Below, in pieces: positions 15,909 through 23,725 of a stretch of 33,621 nt of DNA (its first letter is position 1; each line of letters starts with the position of its first letter). Made by a program: the position numbers and the translations under genes. The notes beneath the pieces were generated by a model. That model saw only the letters and a list, made by a program, of their open reading frames with translations. It was not told the DNA's origin and made no database searches. Origin of the DNA: JAIEPT01 sp038217425 (GTDB lineage Bacteria; Planctomycetota; Planctomycetia; Gemmatales; Gemmataceae); NCBI GenBank assembly GCA_038217425.1, contig JBBQPM010000061.1, positions 1 through 33,621 on the forward strand, given 5' to 3'.

Positions 15909-15934
15909 CGAATAGTCCCATCCAGAATATCAAA

Positions 15935-17362
15935 TCACAGCGCCGCCCGCCGTGCCACTTTGCTCTGCTCGATGCACGCCCCCGCGGTCGGCAGCATCTT
16001 CGCCGGGCTGCAGCGGTTCTCCGGATTGAACGCCTGCCGCAGGCGAATCATCATGCCGAGATCCTCCGGCGAAAAGAGCTTCGGCATGAAATCGATCTTC
16101 TCCACGCCGATGCCGTGCTCGCCGGTCACGCTGCCGCCGACGCGGATGCACTCGTCCAGGATCTCGTGACTTGCGTCCATGACGCGGCGCACCTGGTCCG
16201 CATCGCGTTCGTCGAACAGCAGGATCGGATGAATGTTGCCGTCGCCGGCGTGGAAGACGTTCGCGATCCGGAGATCGTACTTCTTTCCGATCGCCGAGAT
16301 CACTTTCAAAATGTGCGGCAACTTGGTCCGCGGCACCACGCCGTCCTGCGTGCAATAGCTTGGCGCCAAACGCCCCACGGCGCCGAACGCCTGCTTGCGA
16401 CTCTTCCATAACAAGAGCCTTTCCGCTTCCGTCTTTGCATGGCGCACCTCGCGGGCGTTGTTCTTCTTGGCGATCTGCGCGATCCGCTCGGCATCCGCGT
16501 CGAGCCCCGCCTCCAGGCCGTCGACCTCCATGATGAGCACGGCGCCGGCGTCCAGCGGAAAGCCGAACTTGAATGCCTCCTCGACCGCCTTGAGAATCAA
16601 CTGGTCGAGCAACTCGAGCGCCCCCGGAATAATGCCGGCGCCGATGATGTCGCTGATGGTATTCGTCGCATCGTCCACCGATTCGAAGACGCCTAAAAGC
16701 GTGCGGTACGCTTCGGGATTACGCGTGATGCGGACCCAGGTGCGAGCGGCGACGCCGAAAGTCCCTTCGGAACCGACGATGACTCCCGTGAGATCGTAGC
16801 CCGGTTGATCCTCCACGGGCCCGCCGGTCTGCACGACGCTGCCGTCGGGCAAGATCAGTTCGACGCCGAGGACATGATTGACGGTGACGCCGTACTTGAG
16901 CGTGTGCGGCCCGCCGGAATTGGTGGCGACGTTGCCGCCGATAGTGCAGGCGCCTTGCGACGACGGATCGGGAGCGAAGTGATAGCCGCTGGGTCTGAGA
17001 TGATTGGTGAGCCAGAGGTTGACGACGCCGGGCTCGACGACGGCGTAGCGATCGCGGAAATTGACTTCGAGGATGCGCTTCATGCGCGTGAGCGCGATCA
17101 TCACGCCGCCGCCGACAGGGAGACAGCCGCCGGCCAGGCTCGTGCCGGCGCCGCGCGGGATGAACGGCACGCCCGCCTCGCCGCACAGCTTGACGATCGA
17201 CACGATCTGTTCGGTTGACGTCGGAAAGACGACGACGTCGGGCTTATTCTTTTCGATGGTGTAGCCGTCGCACTCATAGACGACGAGATCGGAGGGCGAC
17301 GTCAAAATGCCTTCGGGTCCGACGATTTTCTTGAGGCGATCGGTGAGTGTGGCATGATTCAT
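15935..17362 (-). CDS. glcD: FAD-linked oxidase, GlcD (glycolate/D-lactate dehydrogenase) family
   Basis: A 475-aa flavoprotein. The PCMH-type FAD domain at about 20-230 shows FIPRGAGTSLAGGCLP (pyrophosphate binding), SSQGACTIGGNVATNSGG and VIVGSEGTFGVAA. The C-terminal FAD-oxidase domain holds NVFHAGDGNIHP (metal/active-site His region) and VTGEHGIGVEKI. GlcD oxidises glycolate or other 2-hydroxy acids and normally works with GlcE and the iron-sulfur subunit GlcF. Neither partner gene lies beside it, so a stand-alone D-lactate dehydrogenase is an alternative. The start at ATG 17362 was chosen; the longer frame would begin in the inverted repeat at 17411-17472. Confidence 0.9.
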   Translation of the reverse strand: MNHATLTDRLKKIVGPEGILTSPSDLVVYECDGYTIEKNKPDVVVFPTSTEQIVSIVKLCGEAGVPFIPRGAGTSLAGGCLPVGGGVMIALTRMKRILEVNFRDRYAVVEPGVVNLWLTNHLRPSGYHFAPDPSSQGACTIGGNVATNSGGPHTLKYGVTVNHVLGVELILPDGSVVQTGGPVEDQPGYDLTGVIVGSEGTFGVAARTWVRITRNPEAYRTLLGVFESVDDATNTISDIIGAGIIPGALELLDQLILKAVEEAFKFGFPLDAGAVLIMEVDGLEAGLDADAERIAQIAKKNNAREVRHAKTEAERLLLWKSRKQAFGAVGRLAPSYCTQDGVVPRTKLPHILKVISAIGKKYDLRIANVFHAGDGNIHPILLFDERDADQVRRVMDASHEILDECIRVGGSVTGEHGIGVEKIDFMPKLFSPEDLGMMIRLRQAFNPENRCSPAKMLPTAGACIEQSKVARRAAL

Positions 17363-17410
17363 GACGCTACTCTGAGATTTGGGTGAATACCAATCGCAAT
17401 AGAAATCTGC

Positions 17411-17472
17411 TCGTAGGGCAAGCGGCTCGCTTGCCTTTCGCGTCAGAGGCAAGCGAGCCGCTTGCCCTACGA
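17411..17472. repeat. Perfect inverted repeat with 25-bp arms
   Basis: 17411-17435 and 17448-17472 are exact inverted complements around a 12-bp centre; each arm contains AAGCGGCTCGCTTGCC or its complement, which is itself partly palindromic. It lies between the secY terminator and the start of the glcD-like gene. This looks like a REP/MITE-scale dispersed element. Confidence 0.9.
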
Positions 17473-17487
17473 GTCGAAGCGATTTGC

Positions 17488-17523
17488 AAAAAAAGAAACC
17501 CCCAAGGCGCCGGCCTCGGGGGT
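17488..17523 (-). terminator. Intrinsic terminator of the ribosomal-protein/secY operon
   Basis: Read on the minus strand, ACCCCCGAGGC pairs with GCCTTGGGGGT (one mismatch) around CGGC, followed directly by TTCTTTTTTT. It starts 28 nt after the secY stop codon. This is the strongest intrinsic terminator in the window and closes the long operon. Confidence 0.92.
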
Positions 17524-17551
17524 ACCATTTCGAATCGCAGTTCGCGAAGCA

Positions 17552-18946
17552 CTAATCCTCGGTGAGGCCGGTGTAATTTCGCATCACGAGATGGCTGTTG
17601 ATCTTTTGCACCAGGTCGAGCGCGACGCTGACGACGATGAGCAGACCGGTGCCGCCGTAGAAGCTGGCGATGAGCGGGTTAATCTCCAGGCCCGCAGAGA
17701 CGACGCTCGGGATGATCGCGATGACCGCCAAGAACGCGGCGCCGACGTACGTGATGCGGGTGATGACCCGTTCGAGGTAGTCGGCCGTGCTCTTGCCCGG
17801 GCGGTAACCGGGGATGAAGCTGCCGACATCCTTGAGGTTGTTGGCGACGTCCTTGGGATTGAAGGTGATGGCCGTCCAGAAGTAGCAGAAAAAGTAAATG
17901 AGGGCCATGTAAAAGAGATTGTAGAGGAAGCCCTGTCGCTCGAACGCCGAGTAGAGGCTCTGCGCCCAGGTCGACCGCATGGCCATCCACTTGAACACGA
18001 AGGTCGGGATCATGAGGAAGCTGCCAGCGAAGATGACAGGCATGACGCCGGCCTGGTTAATCTTGAGCGGCAGGTTTTGACGCGTGCCGCCGTAGACGCG
18101 CCGGCCGCGAACATGCTTGGCCGACTGCGTGGGAATGCGCCGCTGTCCCTTGGTGATTGCAACGACCGCAACGACCACGCCGACGAAGAGTAAGACCAGT
18201 ACCAAGACTTTCTCGAGTCCGATGCTGCCGGCCGTACCGTCACCGCCCAGCTGGAACACCGACCACTTCGGCCGTCCGTTCTCGGTGAAGAGCATGAGCG
18301 TCGCATCCGGAATACGCGCCACGATGCCGGCCATGATGATGAGGCTGATGCCGTTGCCGATGCCGTACTCGTCAATCTGTTCGCCGATCCACATCATGAT
18401 GACGGTTCCCGTCGTCATGATCATTACGGATAAGAAAATGTCCCATGGTCCGCTATGGGCGCGCAAGACCATGTCGCTGCTACCTCCCTGGTCCGTTCGT
18501 GCGATATAGGAAATCCATATATAGGATTGCACGAGACATATGAGGACCGTGAAGTAACGCGTGTACTCGTTAATCTTCTTGCGCCCGGCTTCACCTTCTT
18601 TCGAGAGCTTCTCGAGCGGCGGATAGACGGCCGTGAGGAGTTGGAAGATGATCGAGGCGGAGATGTACGGCATGATGCCGAGGCCAAAGATGGTGCTTTG
18701 GCTGAGGTTGCCGCCCGAGAACATGGAGATCATACCGAGCAGGCCTTCATCGTCGCCGCGGTTCTTGCCGAGGTTGATCTGGTTGATCATCGGCAGCGGG
18801 ATATGGAAGCCGACGCGGTAGATGGCCAGGAAAAGGCAGGTGATGAAGATCTTTTGGCGCAGCTCTTTGATGCGAAAAATAGTGACGAGCGGCGACTGGG
18901 CGATCCAGGCGAGAAAGCCGGGGCGGTTGAGCGTAGCGGTGGCCAT
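17552..18946 (-). CDS. secY: Protein translocase subunit SecY
   Basis: A 464-aa core channel subunit of the SecYEG translocon. It starts FRIKELRQKIFITCLFLAIYRVGFHIPLP, with TM1 and the start of the plug region. It has about ten membrane helices, and GIMPYISASIIFQLLTAVYPPLEKLSKEGEAGRKKINEYTRY matches the SecY TM2b/C2 signature. The cytoplasmic C4/C5 loops carry RRIPTQSAKHVRGRRVYGG. The ATG at 18946 follows GGAGGAGAAGG; the frame extends upstream but without SecY-like sequence. It is the last gene of the operon, as in many bacteria, but adk, map and infA do not follow. A 108-bp gap separates it from rplO, in which I see nothing specific. Confidence 0.97.
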   Translation of the reverse strand: MATATLNRPGFLAWIAQSPLVTIFRIKELRQKIFITCLFLAIYRVGFHIPLPMINQINLGKNRGDDEGLLGMISMFSGGNLSQSTIFGLGIMPYISASIIFQLLTAVYPPLEKLSKEGEAGRKKINEYTRYFTVLICLVQSYIWISYIARTDQGGSSDMVLRAHSGPWDIFLSVMIMTTGTVIMMWIGEQIDEYGIGNGISLIIMAGIVARIPDATLMLFTENGRPKWSVFQLGGDGTAGSIGLEKVLVLVLLFVGVVVAVVAITKGQRRIPTQSAKHVRGRRVYGGTRQNLPLKINQAGVMPVIFAGSFLMIPTFVFKWMAMRSTWAQSLYSAFERQGFLYNLFYMALIYFFCYFWTAITFNPKDVANNLKDVGSFIPGYRPGKSTADYLERVITRITYVGAAFLAVIAIIPSVVSAGLEINPLIASFYGGTGLLIVVSVALDLVQKINSHLVMRNYTGLTED

Positions 18947-19054
18947 GGTGCTTCCTTCTCCTCCAAGGTGATCGCCAGGGTAAAATGAAGAAGGGAAAAA
19001 GGCAAGAGAAGAATCCCAGCCCTTTTCCCCGCCGGCGATCAACCAGGCATTTCC

Positions 19055-19558
19055 TTAGGCCTTGGGTTCGCGTTTTTTCATCTTGTTCTTGACCGGCTTC
19101 TTGGGCGCCGGGATCAGGTCGGCAGTTCCGCCCTTGGCAGCAATCTTCTCCGCAGCCGACTTCGAAAAATGGTTGGCCCGGATGACCAGCTTCTTGGTCA
19201 ACTCGCCGGTGCCCAGCACGCGGAGGCCGTCGTACTTCCCGTTGCAGACGCCCGCATCTTTAAGGGCCTGCAGATCGACTGAGGCGCCGTCGTCGAACAC
19301 GTCATTCATGTCGCCGACGTTGATAACGTAGTTATCCTTGTCCCAGGTGGCATGGCTGAAACCGCGCTTGGGCATTCGGCGGAAGAACGGCATCTGGCCG
19401 CCTTCGAACGTCCAGCTCGGCTTCTTGGCGCCGGCGCTGGCGTACTGCCCCTTGGCGCCGCGCGAGGCGGTCTTGCCGTGGCCCGAACCGATGCCTCGGC
19501 CGACGCGCTTCTTGCCTTTGCGCTTCTGGATGCCGTGATGAATTGTGCTGAGGTCCAT
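19055..19558 (-). CDS. rplO: Ribosomal protein L15 (uL15)
   Basis: A 167-aa large-subunit protein with the family's Gly/Lys-rich N-terminus (KKRVGRGIGSGHGKTASRGAKGQ) and the folded C-terminal part VLGTGELTKKLVIRANHFSKSAAEKI. It adds a basic tail (PKKPVKNKMKKREPKA), slightly longer than usual. The ATG shares one base with the rpsE TAA (TAATG), so it is translationally coupled to S5. rpmD (L30), often found between S5 and L15, is absent here. Confidence 0.97.
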   Translation of the reverse strand: MDLSTIHHGIQKRKGKKRVGRGIGSGHGKTASRGAKGQYASAGAKKPSWTFEGGQMPFFRRMPKRGFSHATWDKDNYVINVGDMNDVFDDGASVDLQALKDAGVCNGKYDGLRVLGTGELTKKLVIRANHFSKSAAEKIAAKGGTADLIPAPKKPVKNKMKKREPKA

Positions 19559-20055
19559 TAAATCGACACTCCCCGCAAAGATTCCACTTCTTCCTTCGTC
19601 CGCAGCTGTAGGAGACCCTGAATGGTCGCCTTGACGAGGTTGATGGGATTGGTGCTGCCATGCGTCTTGGTCAGGATATTGTGAACGCCGGCCGCTTCAA
19701 GGACGTCTCGAACGCCCGGGCCCGCCTTGACGCCGGTACCGGGACCGGCGGGGACCATGACGACCTTGCTGGCGCCGAACTTGCCGATGACGCGGTGCGG
19801 GATCGTGTGGTTCTTGAGCGAGACGCGCTTCTGACGCTTGAGCGTCTCCTGCGCGTCCTTGGCGGCCTTCTCGACGGCGGGCGGAACCTCGTTCGCCTTG
19901 CCGTAACCCCAGGAGACGCGCCCGTTCTTGTCGCCGACGACGACGAGCGCGTTGAAGCTGAAGCGCCGGCCCCCTTTGACGACGGCGGCGCAACGGCGAA
20001 TCTTCACCACTCGCTCTTCCAAGCCGTCGGAACGCTGATCACGATCTTTCGCCAT
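19558..20055 (-). CDS. rpsE: Ribosomal protein S5 (uS5)
   Basis: A 165-aa small-subunit protein of the decoding-fidelity region. The double-stranded RNA-binding part reads VVKGGRRFSFNALVVVGDKNGRVSWGYGKANEVPPAVEKA, and the C-terminal domain has GPGTGVKAGPGVRDVLEAAGVHNILTKTHGSTNPINLVKAT. Length and motifs are normal. It lies between rplR (21 bp upstream) and rplO (1-nt overlap). Confidence 0.97.
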   Translation of the reverse strand: MAKDRDQRSDGLEERVVKIRRCAAVVKGGRRFSFNALVVVGDKNGRVSWGYGKANEVPPAVEKAAKDAQETLKRQKRVSLKNHTIPHRVIGKFGASKVVMVPAGPGTGVKAGPGVRDVLEAAGVHNILTKTHGSTNPINLVKATIQGLLQLRTKEEVESLRGVSI

Positions 20056-20076
20056 GTTGCCGTGCTCCGTAAATGG

Positions 20077-20430
20077 TTAGAACTGAAGTCCGCCTTCGCG
20101 GGCTCCGTCGGCCAGGGCCTTGATTCGGCCGTGATACCGGTAATGTCCGCGATCGAAGGCGGCGGCCTGGATTCCCTTGGACTTTGCCGCCTCCGCGAGC
20201 TTGGCGCCGACTTCCTTCGCCGACTTCACGTTGCCGCCGTACGCCTTGTCCTTCGCGCTGCTCGCAGCCGCCAGCGTGACGCCCGTCAGGTCGTCGATGA
20301 GCTGGGCGTAAATGTGTTTCGAACTACGAAACACCGTGAGCCGAGGCCGAGCGGCCGAGCCAATCACGTGATTGCGCACATGACGACGTCGACGCAGCTG
20401 GCGTACCTTCTTTGCTTTTTGCTGATCCAT
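20077..20430 (-). CDS. rplR: Ribosomal protein L18 (uL18)
   Basis: A 117-aa 5S rRNA-binding protein. An Arg-rich N-terminus (RQLRRRRHVRNHVIG) is followed by RPRLTVFRSSKHIYAQLIDD and the conserved end AAAFDRGHYRYHGRIKALADGAREGGLQF. Length is typical. It sits 30 bp after rplF and 21 bp before rpsE. Confidence 0.97.
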   Translation of the reverse strand: MDQQKAKKVRQLRRRRHVRNHVIGSAARPRLTVFRSSKHIYAQLIDDLTGVTLAAASSAKDKAYGGNVKSAKEVGAKLAEAAKSKGIQAAAFDRGHYRYHGRIKALADGAREGGLQF

Positions 20431-20460
20431 GACCCACTCCGCGCTAACTCAGGTAACCGA

Positions 20461-21018
20461 TCATCCGCCGCTGGAAAACGACTTGCCTTCCTTGCGACGA
20501 ACCACTTCATTTTCGTAGCGAATGCCCTTGCCCTTGTAGGGTTCCGGCTTCCGAGCCGCGCGAACCTCGGCGGCATACTGGCCGACCTTCTGCTTGTCGG
20601 CGCCCTTGACGATGATCGTCGTCGGGTCACTCAGCTCGACCGTCACTCCTTCAGGAGGAGTCTTGACGATGCGGTTGGCGTAGCCGACGGTGAGGACGAC
20701 CGATTTCTTGTCCTTGTCCATCGCCGCCTGGAAACCGACGCCTTCGATCTTGAGCTTTTTCTCGTAACCCTTGGTGACGCCATCGACCATGTTCTGAATG
20801 AGCGCACGCGTCAGGCCATGCAGGGCGCGATTGAGGCGTTCGTCATCGGGCCGGGTGACGTTCACGACGTTCGCCTTCTGGTCCAGCGCCACCGTCATTT
20901 GCGGATGATGCTCGAACTCAAGCTTCCCCTTCGGCCCCTCGACTTTGATCTTCCCCGAGGCGACGGCGATCTTGACGCCCGCAGGAATGGCAACCGGTTG
21001 TTTCCCGATTCGCGACAT
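20461..21018 (-). CDS. rplF: Ribosomal protein L6 (uL6)
   Basis: A 185-aa protein with the two repeated L6 domains. The N-terminus is SRIGKQPVAIPAGVKIAV, then KVEGPKGKLEF, and the C-terminal signature is RKPEPYKGKGIRYENEVVRRKEGKS. It binds near the sarcin-ricin loop and the GTPase factor site. Two tandem hairpins (21047-21093) separate it from rpsH, which is unusual spacing inside this operon. Confidence 0.97.
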   Translation of the reverse strand: MSRIGKQPVAIPAGVKIAVASGKIKVEGPKGKLEFEHHPQMTVALDQKANVVNVTRPDDERLNRALHGLTRALIQNMVDGVTKGYEKKLKIEGVGFQAAMDKDKKSVVLTVGYANRIVKTPPEGVTVELSDPTTIIVKGADKQKVGQYAAEVRAARKPEPYKGKGIRYENEVVRRKEGKSFSSGG

Positions 21019-21046
21019 GACAAATCCCCGATCTATTGGCCTACCG

Positions 21047-21093
21047 GGCCAGACGAGAGCGTCTGGCCTATCGTCCCAGACGCCCTCGTCTGG
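21047..21093. repeat. Two tandem short hairpins between rpsH and rplF
   Basis: 21047-21055/21060-21068 form a perfect 9-bp stem with a 4-nt loop. 21076-21082/21087-21093 form a perfect 7-bp stem with a 4-nt loop. Both share the arm GGCCAGACG or its shorter form. They lie directly after the rpsH stop codon and have no T-tract, so they are not intrinsic terminators. They may tune processing or readthrough, or simply be a mobile palindrome. Confidence 0.85.
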
Positions 21094-21094
21094 C

Positions 21095-21538
21095 CTACCA
21101 CACCTGGCAAAGAAGTTCGCCGCCCACGCGTTGGGCCTTGGCCTGACGATCGCTCATCACGCCCTTGCTGGTACTTAAAATCGAAATCCCCAGTCCGTCC
21201 AAAACTGGCTTGAGTTCCGTGTAACCCTTGTACACCCGGCACCCCGGCTTGCTGTAGCGGTCGATCTTGCGAATCACCCGCTCGCCGTCGGGGCCATACT
21301 TGAGGAAGACGCGTAGCGTCTTCTTCGGGTCGGCTTCATCGACCGGCGACTGGAACTCATTGTGGCCGTTCACGCTGGCGAACTTGCCCACCTGGAAATC
21401 GAGGACGAAACCTTCGTCCTTGAGCACCTGGGCGATGTTCTGCTTCTGCTTGGTGAAGGGCATATCGACGGCAGGCGCTTCGATGCGGTTGCCGTTACGA
21501 ATGCGCGTCAACATGTCGGCGATCGGATCGGTCATCAT
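21095..21538 (-). CDS. rpsH: Ribosomal protein S8 (uS8)
   Basis: A 147-aa small-subunit protein that binds the central domain of 16S rRNA. It begins MMTDPIADMLTRIRNGNR and ends with the S8 signature GLGISILSTSKGVMSDRQAKAQRVGGELLCQVW. It is slightly longer than the usual 130 or so residues because of an insertion around FASVNGHNEFQSPVDEADPKK. The start at 21538 (ATGATG) was chosen, with an AAGGGGA Shine-Dalgarno upstream; the second ATG is possible. Its TAG stop borders the hairpin repeat. Confidence 0.96.
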   Translation of the reverse strand: MMTDPIADMLTRIRNGNRIEAPAVDMPFTKQKQNIAQVLKDEGFVLDFQVGKFASVNGHNEFQSPVDEADPKKTLRVFLKYGPDGERVIRKIDRYSKPGCRVYKGYTELKPVLDGLGISILSTSKGVMSDRQAKAQRVGGELLCQVW

Positions 21539-21552
21539 GGCTTGTGTTCCCC

Positions 21553-21789
21553 TTACCAACTCGCCTTTTGCACGCCCGGGATGAGGCCGTCGCTGGCCAT
21601 GTTCCGAAAGCAAATGCGGCAGATCCCAAATTTACGATAGACCGCTCGCGGGCGGCCGCAAATTCGGCAACGGAGCCGAATCTTGATTTTGTCGCGTGGC
21701 CGAAGCTTCTTCTTCTCCGGATTTTTCCGGTCGTGCTCCAGCAGTTTGAGCGACTTCTGAAAGTCAACAAATTTTGCGTCGGTCGACAT
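21553..21789 (-). CDS. rpsN: Ribosomal protein S14, zinc-binding type with N-terminal extension (uS14)
   Basis: A 78-aa S14. Cys41, Cys44, Cys57 and Cys60 (RCRICG, ICRICF) form the zinc knuckle of the short S14 form, and the end IPGVQKASW is conserved. The short zinc form is normally about 61 residues. Here about 17 extra residues precede the core (STDAKFVDFQKSLKLLEHD), and no later ATG is available. Spacing is 14 nt to rpsH and 24 nt from rplE. Confidence 0.95.
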   Translation of the reverse strand: MSTDAKFVDFQKSLKLLEHDRKNPEKKKLRPRDKIKIRLRCRICGRPRAVYRKFGICRICFRNMASDGLIPGVQKASW

Positions 21790-21813
21790 AGTTCCGATTC
21801 CAGGGTGGTTAGC

Positions 21814-22356
21814 TTACTCTTCTCGAAACGGCATTCCGAACTGACGCAAGAGCTCACGCGCCTCGTCGTCCACGCGGGTATTGGTGACGAAGGTGATGTC
21901 CATCCCCTGCGAGAAATTCACCTTGTCGGGATCGATCTCGGGAAACATCATCTGCTCCGAAAGGCCCAGGCTATAGTTGCCGTTGCCGTCGAAGCTCTTG
22001 GGATTGATGCCGCGAAAGTCGCGAATACGAGGCAGCGCGACGCTGATGAGCCGATCGAGAAACTCGTACATCCGTTTGCCGCGAAGCGTCACCCGGCAGC
22101 CGATCTCGTTGTTCTCGCGGAGGCGGAAGGCCGCGATCGCCTTGCGGGCCTTCGTGATCTGCGAACGCTGCCCGGCGATCTGGCTGAGCTGCTCGGCCGC
22201 TTGCTCCATGCGGTTCTTGTCCTGAAGCGCCTTGCCGACGCCCATGTTGACCACGATCTTCTGCAGCTTGGGGAGCGACAGGATGTTCGTACGATTGAAC
22301 TTCTGCGCCAGCTTGGGCAGAATCTCAGTCTTGAATCGATCTTGCAACCGGGCCAT
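21814..22356 (-). CDS. rplE: Ribosomal protein L5 (uL5)
   Basis: A 180-aa 5S rRNA-binding protein of the central protuberance. Key segments are LPKLQKIVVNMGVGKALQDK, TLRGKRMYEFLDRLISVALPRIRDFRGI and the end DITFVTNTRVDDEARELLRQFGMPF. The ATG at 22356 lies 6 nt after a GAGG Shine-Dalgarno; a TTG four codons upstream is less likely. Normal length. Confidence 0.97.
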   Translation of the reverse strand: MARLQDRFKTEILPKLAQKFNRTNILSLPKLQKIVVNMGVGKALQDKNRMEQAAEQLSQIAGQRSQITKARKAIAAFRLRENNEIGCRVTLRGKRMYEFLDRLISVALPRIRDFRGINPKSFDGNGNYSLGLSEQMMFPEIDPDKVNFSQGMDITFVTNTRVDDEARELLRQFGMPFREE

Positions 22357-22401
22357 GGCCCACCTCAAAACAATAGGACGCGAAGTTCAGCACATCTCGG
22401 G

Positions 22402-22737
22402 TTAGCGAGCTTTGTTTTTATCTACGATCACGCTCAGGGTCTTGTCGCACTTCTTGCAGAAGCGCTCTTTCACGCCGTTTACTTCCCGGCGACCGACGCG
22501 CACGCCCTTGTTGCACGAGGGGCATACCAGCTGGACGTTCGAGACGTCGATAGGCATTTCCTTGGAAAGCCGGCCGCCTTGCTGATTGCGACGATTGGGC
22601 TTCACATGGCGATACACGCGATTGACGCCTTCGACGACGATCTTACCCTTGTCCGTCAAAATGCGGAGCACACGAGCCGTCTTGCCTGCGTCGTCGCCGG
22701 TGGTAACGACCACCAAATCTTTGGTGCGAATGTCCAT
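22402..22737 (-). CDS. rplX: Ribosomal protein L24 (uL24)
   Basis: A 111-aa assembly-initiating protein. The KOW motif reads TKDLVVVTTGDDAGKTARVLRI, followed by VEGVNRVYRHVKPN. Cys72/Cys75 (CPSC) and Cys94/Cys97 (CKKC) make a C-terminal zinc ribbon, as in many bacterial L24 proteins. Spacing is 45 nt to rplE and 53 nt from rplN. Confidence 0.96.
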   Translation of the reverse strand: MDIRTKDLVVVTTGDDAGKTARVLRILTDKGKIVVEGVNRVYRHVKPNRRNQQGGRLSKEMPIDVSNVQLVCPSCNKGVRVGRREVNGVKERFCKKCDKTLSVIVDKNKAR

Positions 22738-22790
22738 AGAAATCTCGTATCACAGAGTCCGTCGCTTACGCTTCCGGCCCAGTTCGTACC

Positions 22791-23162
22791 CTACACCACC
22801 TCGGCCGCCAGGCTGACGATCTTCAAATAGCCCTTGTCGCGCAGCTCGCGCGCCACGGCGCCGAAAATACGGGTGCCACGCGGATTCTCGTCTTCCTTGT
22901 TCAGGATGACGAGTGCGTTGCTATCGAAGCGAACGTAGCTGCCGTCATCGCGCCGGGTGGGCCGCTTGACGCGAACCACGACCGCCTTGACGACGTCGCC
23001 CGGTTTGACTTCGCCGCCGGGGAGCGCCTTCTTGACGCTGGCGATGATAATATCGCCCAGGCCGGCGTAACGGCGACGCGTGCCGCCCAGGACCTTGATG
23101 CACATGCAGGTCTTGGCGCCGGTATTGTCTGCCACATCGCAGTAAGTGTAATGCTGAATCAC
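22791..23162 (-). CDS. rplN: Ribosomal protein L14 (uL14)
   Basis: A 123-aa protein starting at GTG 23162 with the invariant MIQxxTxxxVADNTGAK N-terminus. It continues with LPGGEVKPGDVVKAVVVRVKRPTRRDDGSYVRFDSNALVIL and ends GYLKIVSLAAEVV. It sits near the intersubunit bridge and the EF-G/RsfS site. Normal length. The GTG start is supported because the conserved N-terminus begins exactly there. Confidence 0.97.
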   Translation of the reverse strand: MIQHYTYCDVADNTGAKTCMCIKVLGGTRRRYAGLGDIIIASVKKALPGGEVKPGDVVKAVVVRVKRPTRRDDGSYVRFDSNALVILNKEDENPRGTRIFGAVARELRDKGYLKIVSLAAEVV

Positions 23163-23177
23163 GAGCGAACCCCTTCT

Positions 23178-23483
23178 TTACTTGATTTCGGCGGCGGCAA
23201 CATCGGCAGCCGCCGGCGCCTGCGTCGGCGCCTTCTTTACGACCCGCACCAACCGCCAGCACTTGCTCTTGGACAGCGGTCGGGTCTCCATGATTTCCAC
23301 GAGGTCGCCCACGCGCGTCTCGTTCTTCTCGTCGTGCATGTAGCACACGGTGCGGCGCTTGATGAATTTGCCGTAGCGCACGTGCTTGACCAGGCGAGGG
23401 ATCTCGACCCGGCGCGTCTTCTGCATCTTGTCGCTCGTGACCACGCCCTGGGCCAGCCGACGATTACTGCGTTCCACGGTCAT
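23178..23483 (-). CDS. rpsQ: Ribosomal protein S17 (uS17)
   Basis: A 101-aa OB-fold protein with the signature RRLAQGVVTSDKMQKTRRVEI, then HDEKNETRVGDLVEIMETRPLSKSKCWRLVRVV. The last 19 residues are an Ala-rich tail (KKAPTQAPAAADVAAAEIK) not present in short S17 proteins. The start lies 2 nt after the rpmC stop. Confidence 0.96.
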   Translation of the reverse strand: MTVERSNRRLAQGVVTSDKMQKTRRVEIPRLVKHVRYGKFIKRRTVCYMHDEKNETRVGDLVEIMETRPLSKSKCWRLVRVVKKAPTQAPAAADVAAAEIK

Positions 23484-23485
23484 CG

Positions 23486-23713
23486 TTAATTCCCTGCACC
23501 AATCGACTTTTGTCCGCGAACGCCCAATTGACGCTCGCGCAGGATCGTATTAATCCGCGCCACCTCGCGCTTTGCCTTCTTGATCTCACTCGGCGTCTCG
23601 AGGCGGTCCGTTGCCGACTGGAAACGCAGGTGGAAGAGGTTCTTGACCACTTCCTTGAGCGTCAGATGAATCTGTTCGTCGTTCATCTCGCGGTATTCGG
23701 TTGTCTTGGCCAT
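23486..23713 (-). CDS. rpmC: Ribosomal protein L29 (uL29)
   Basis: A 75-aa helical hairpin protein near the exit tunnel, with the core EQIHLTLKEVVKNLFHLRFQSATDRLETPSEIKKAKREVARINTILRERQLG. It carries short extensions at both ends. It sits 12 nt after rplP and 2 nt before rpsQ, as in the usual L16-L29-S17 order. Confidence 0.95.
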   Translation of the reverse strand: MAKTTEYREMNDEQIHLTLKEVVKNLFHLRFQSATDRLETPSEIKKAKREVARINTILRERQLGVRGQKSIGAGN

Positions 23714-23725
23714 TGCCTGTTTCCT

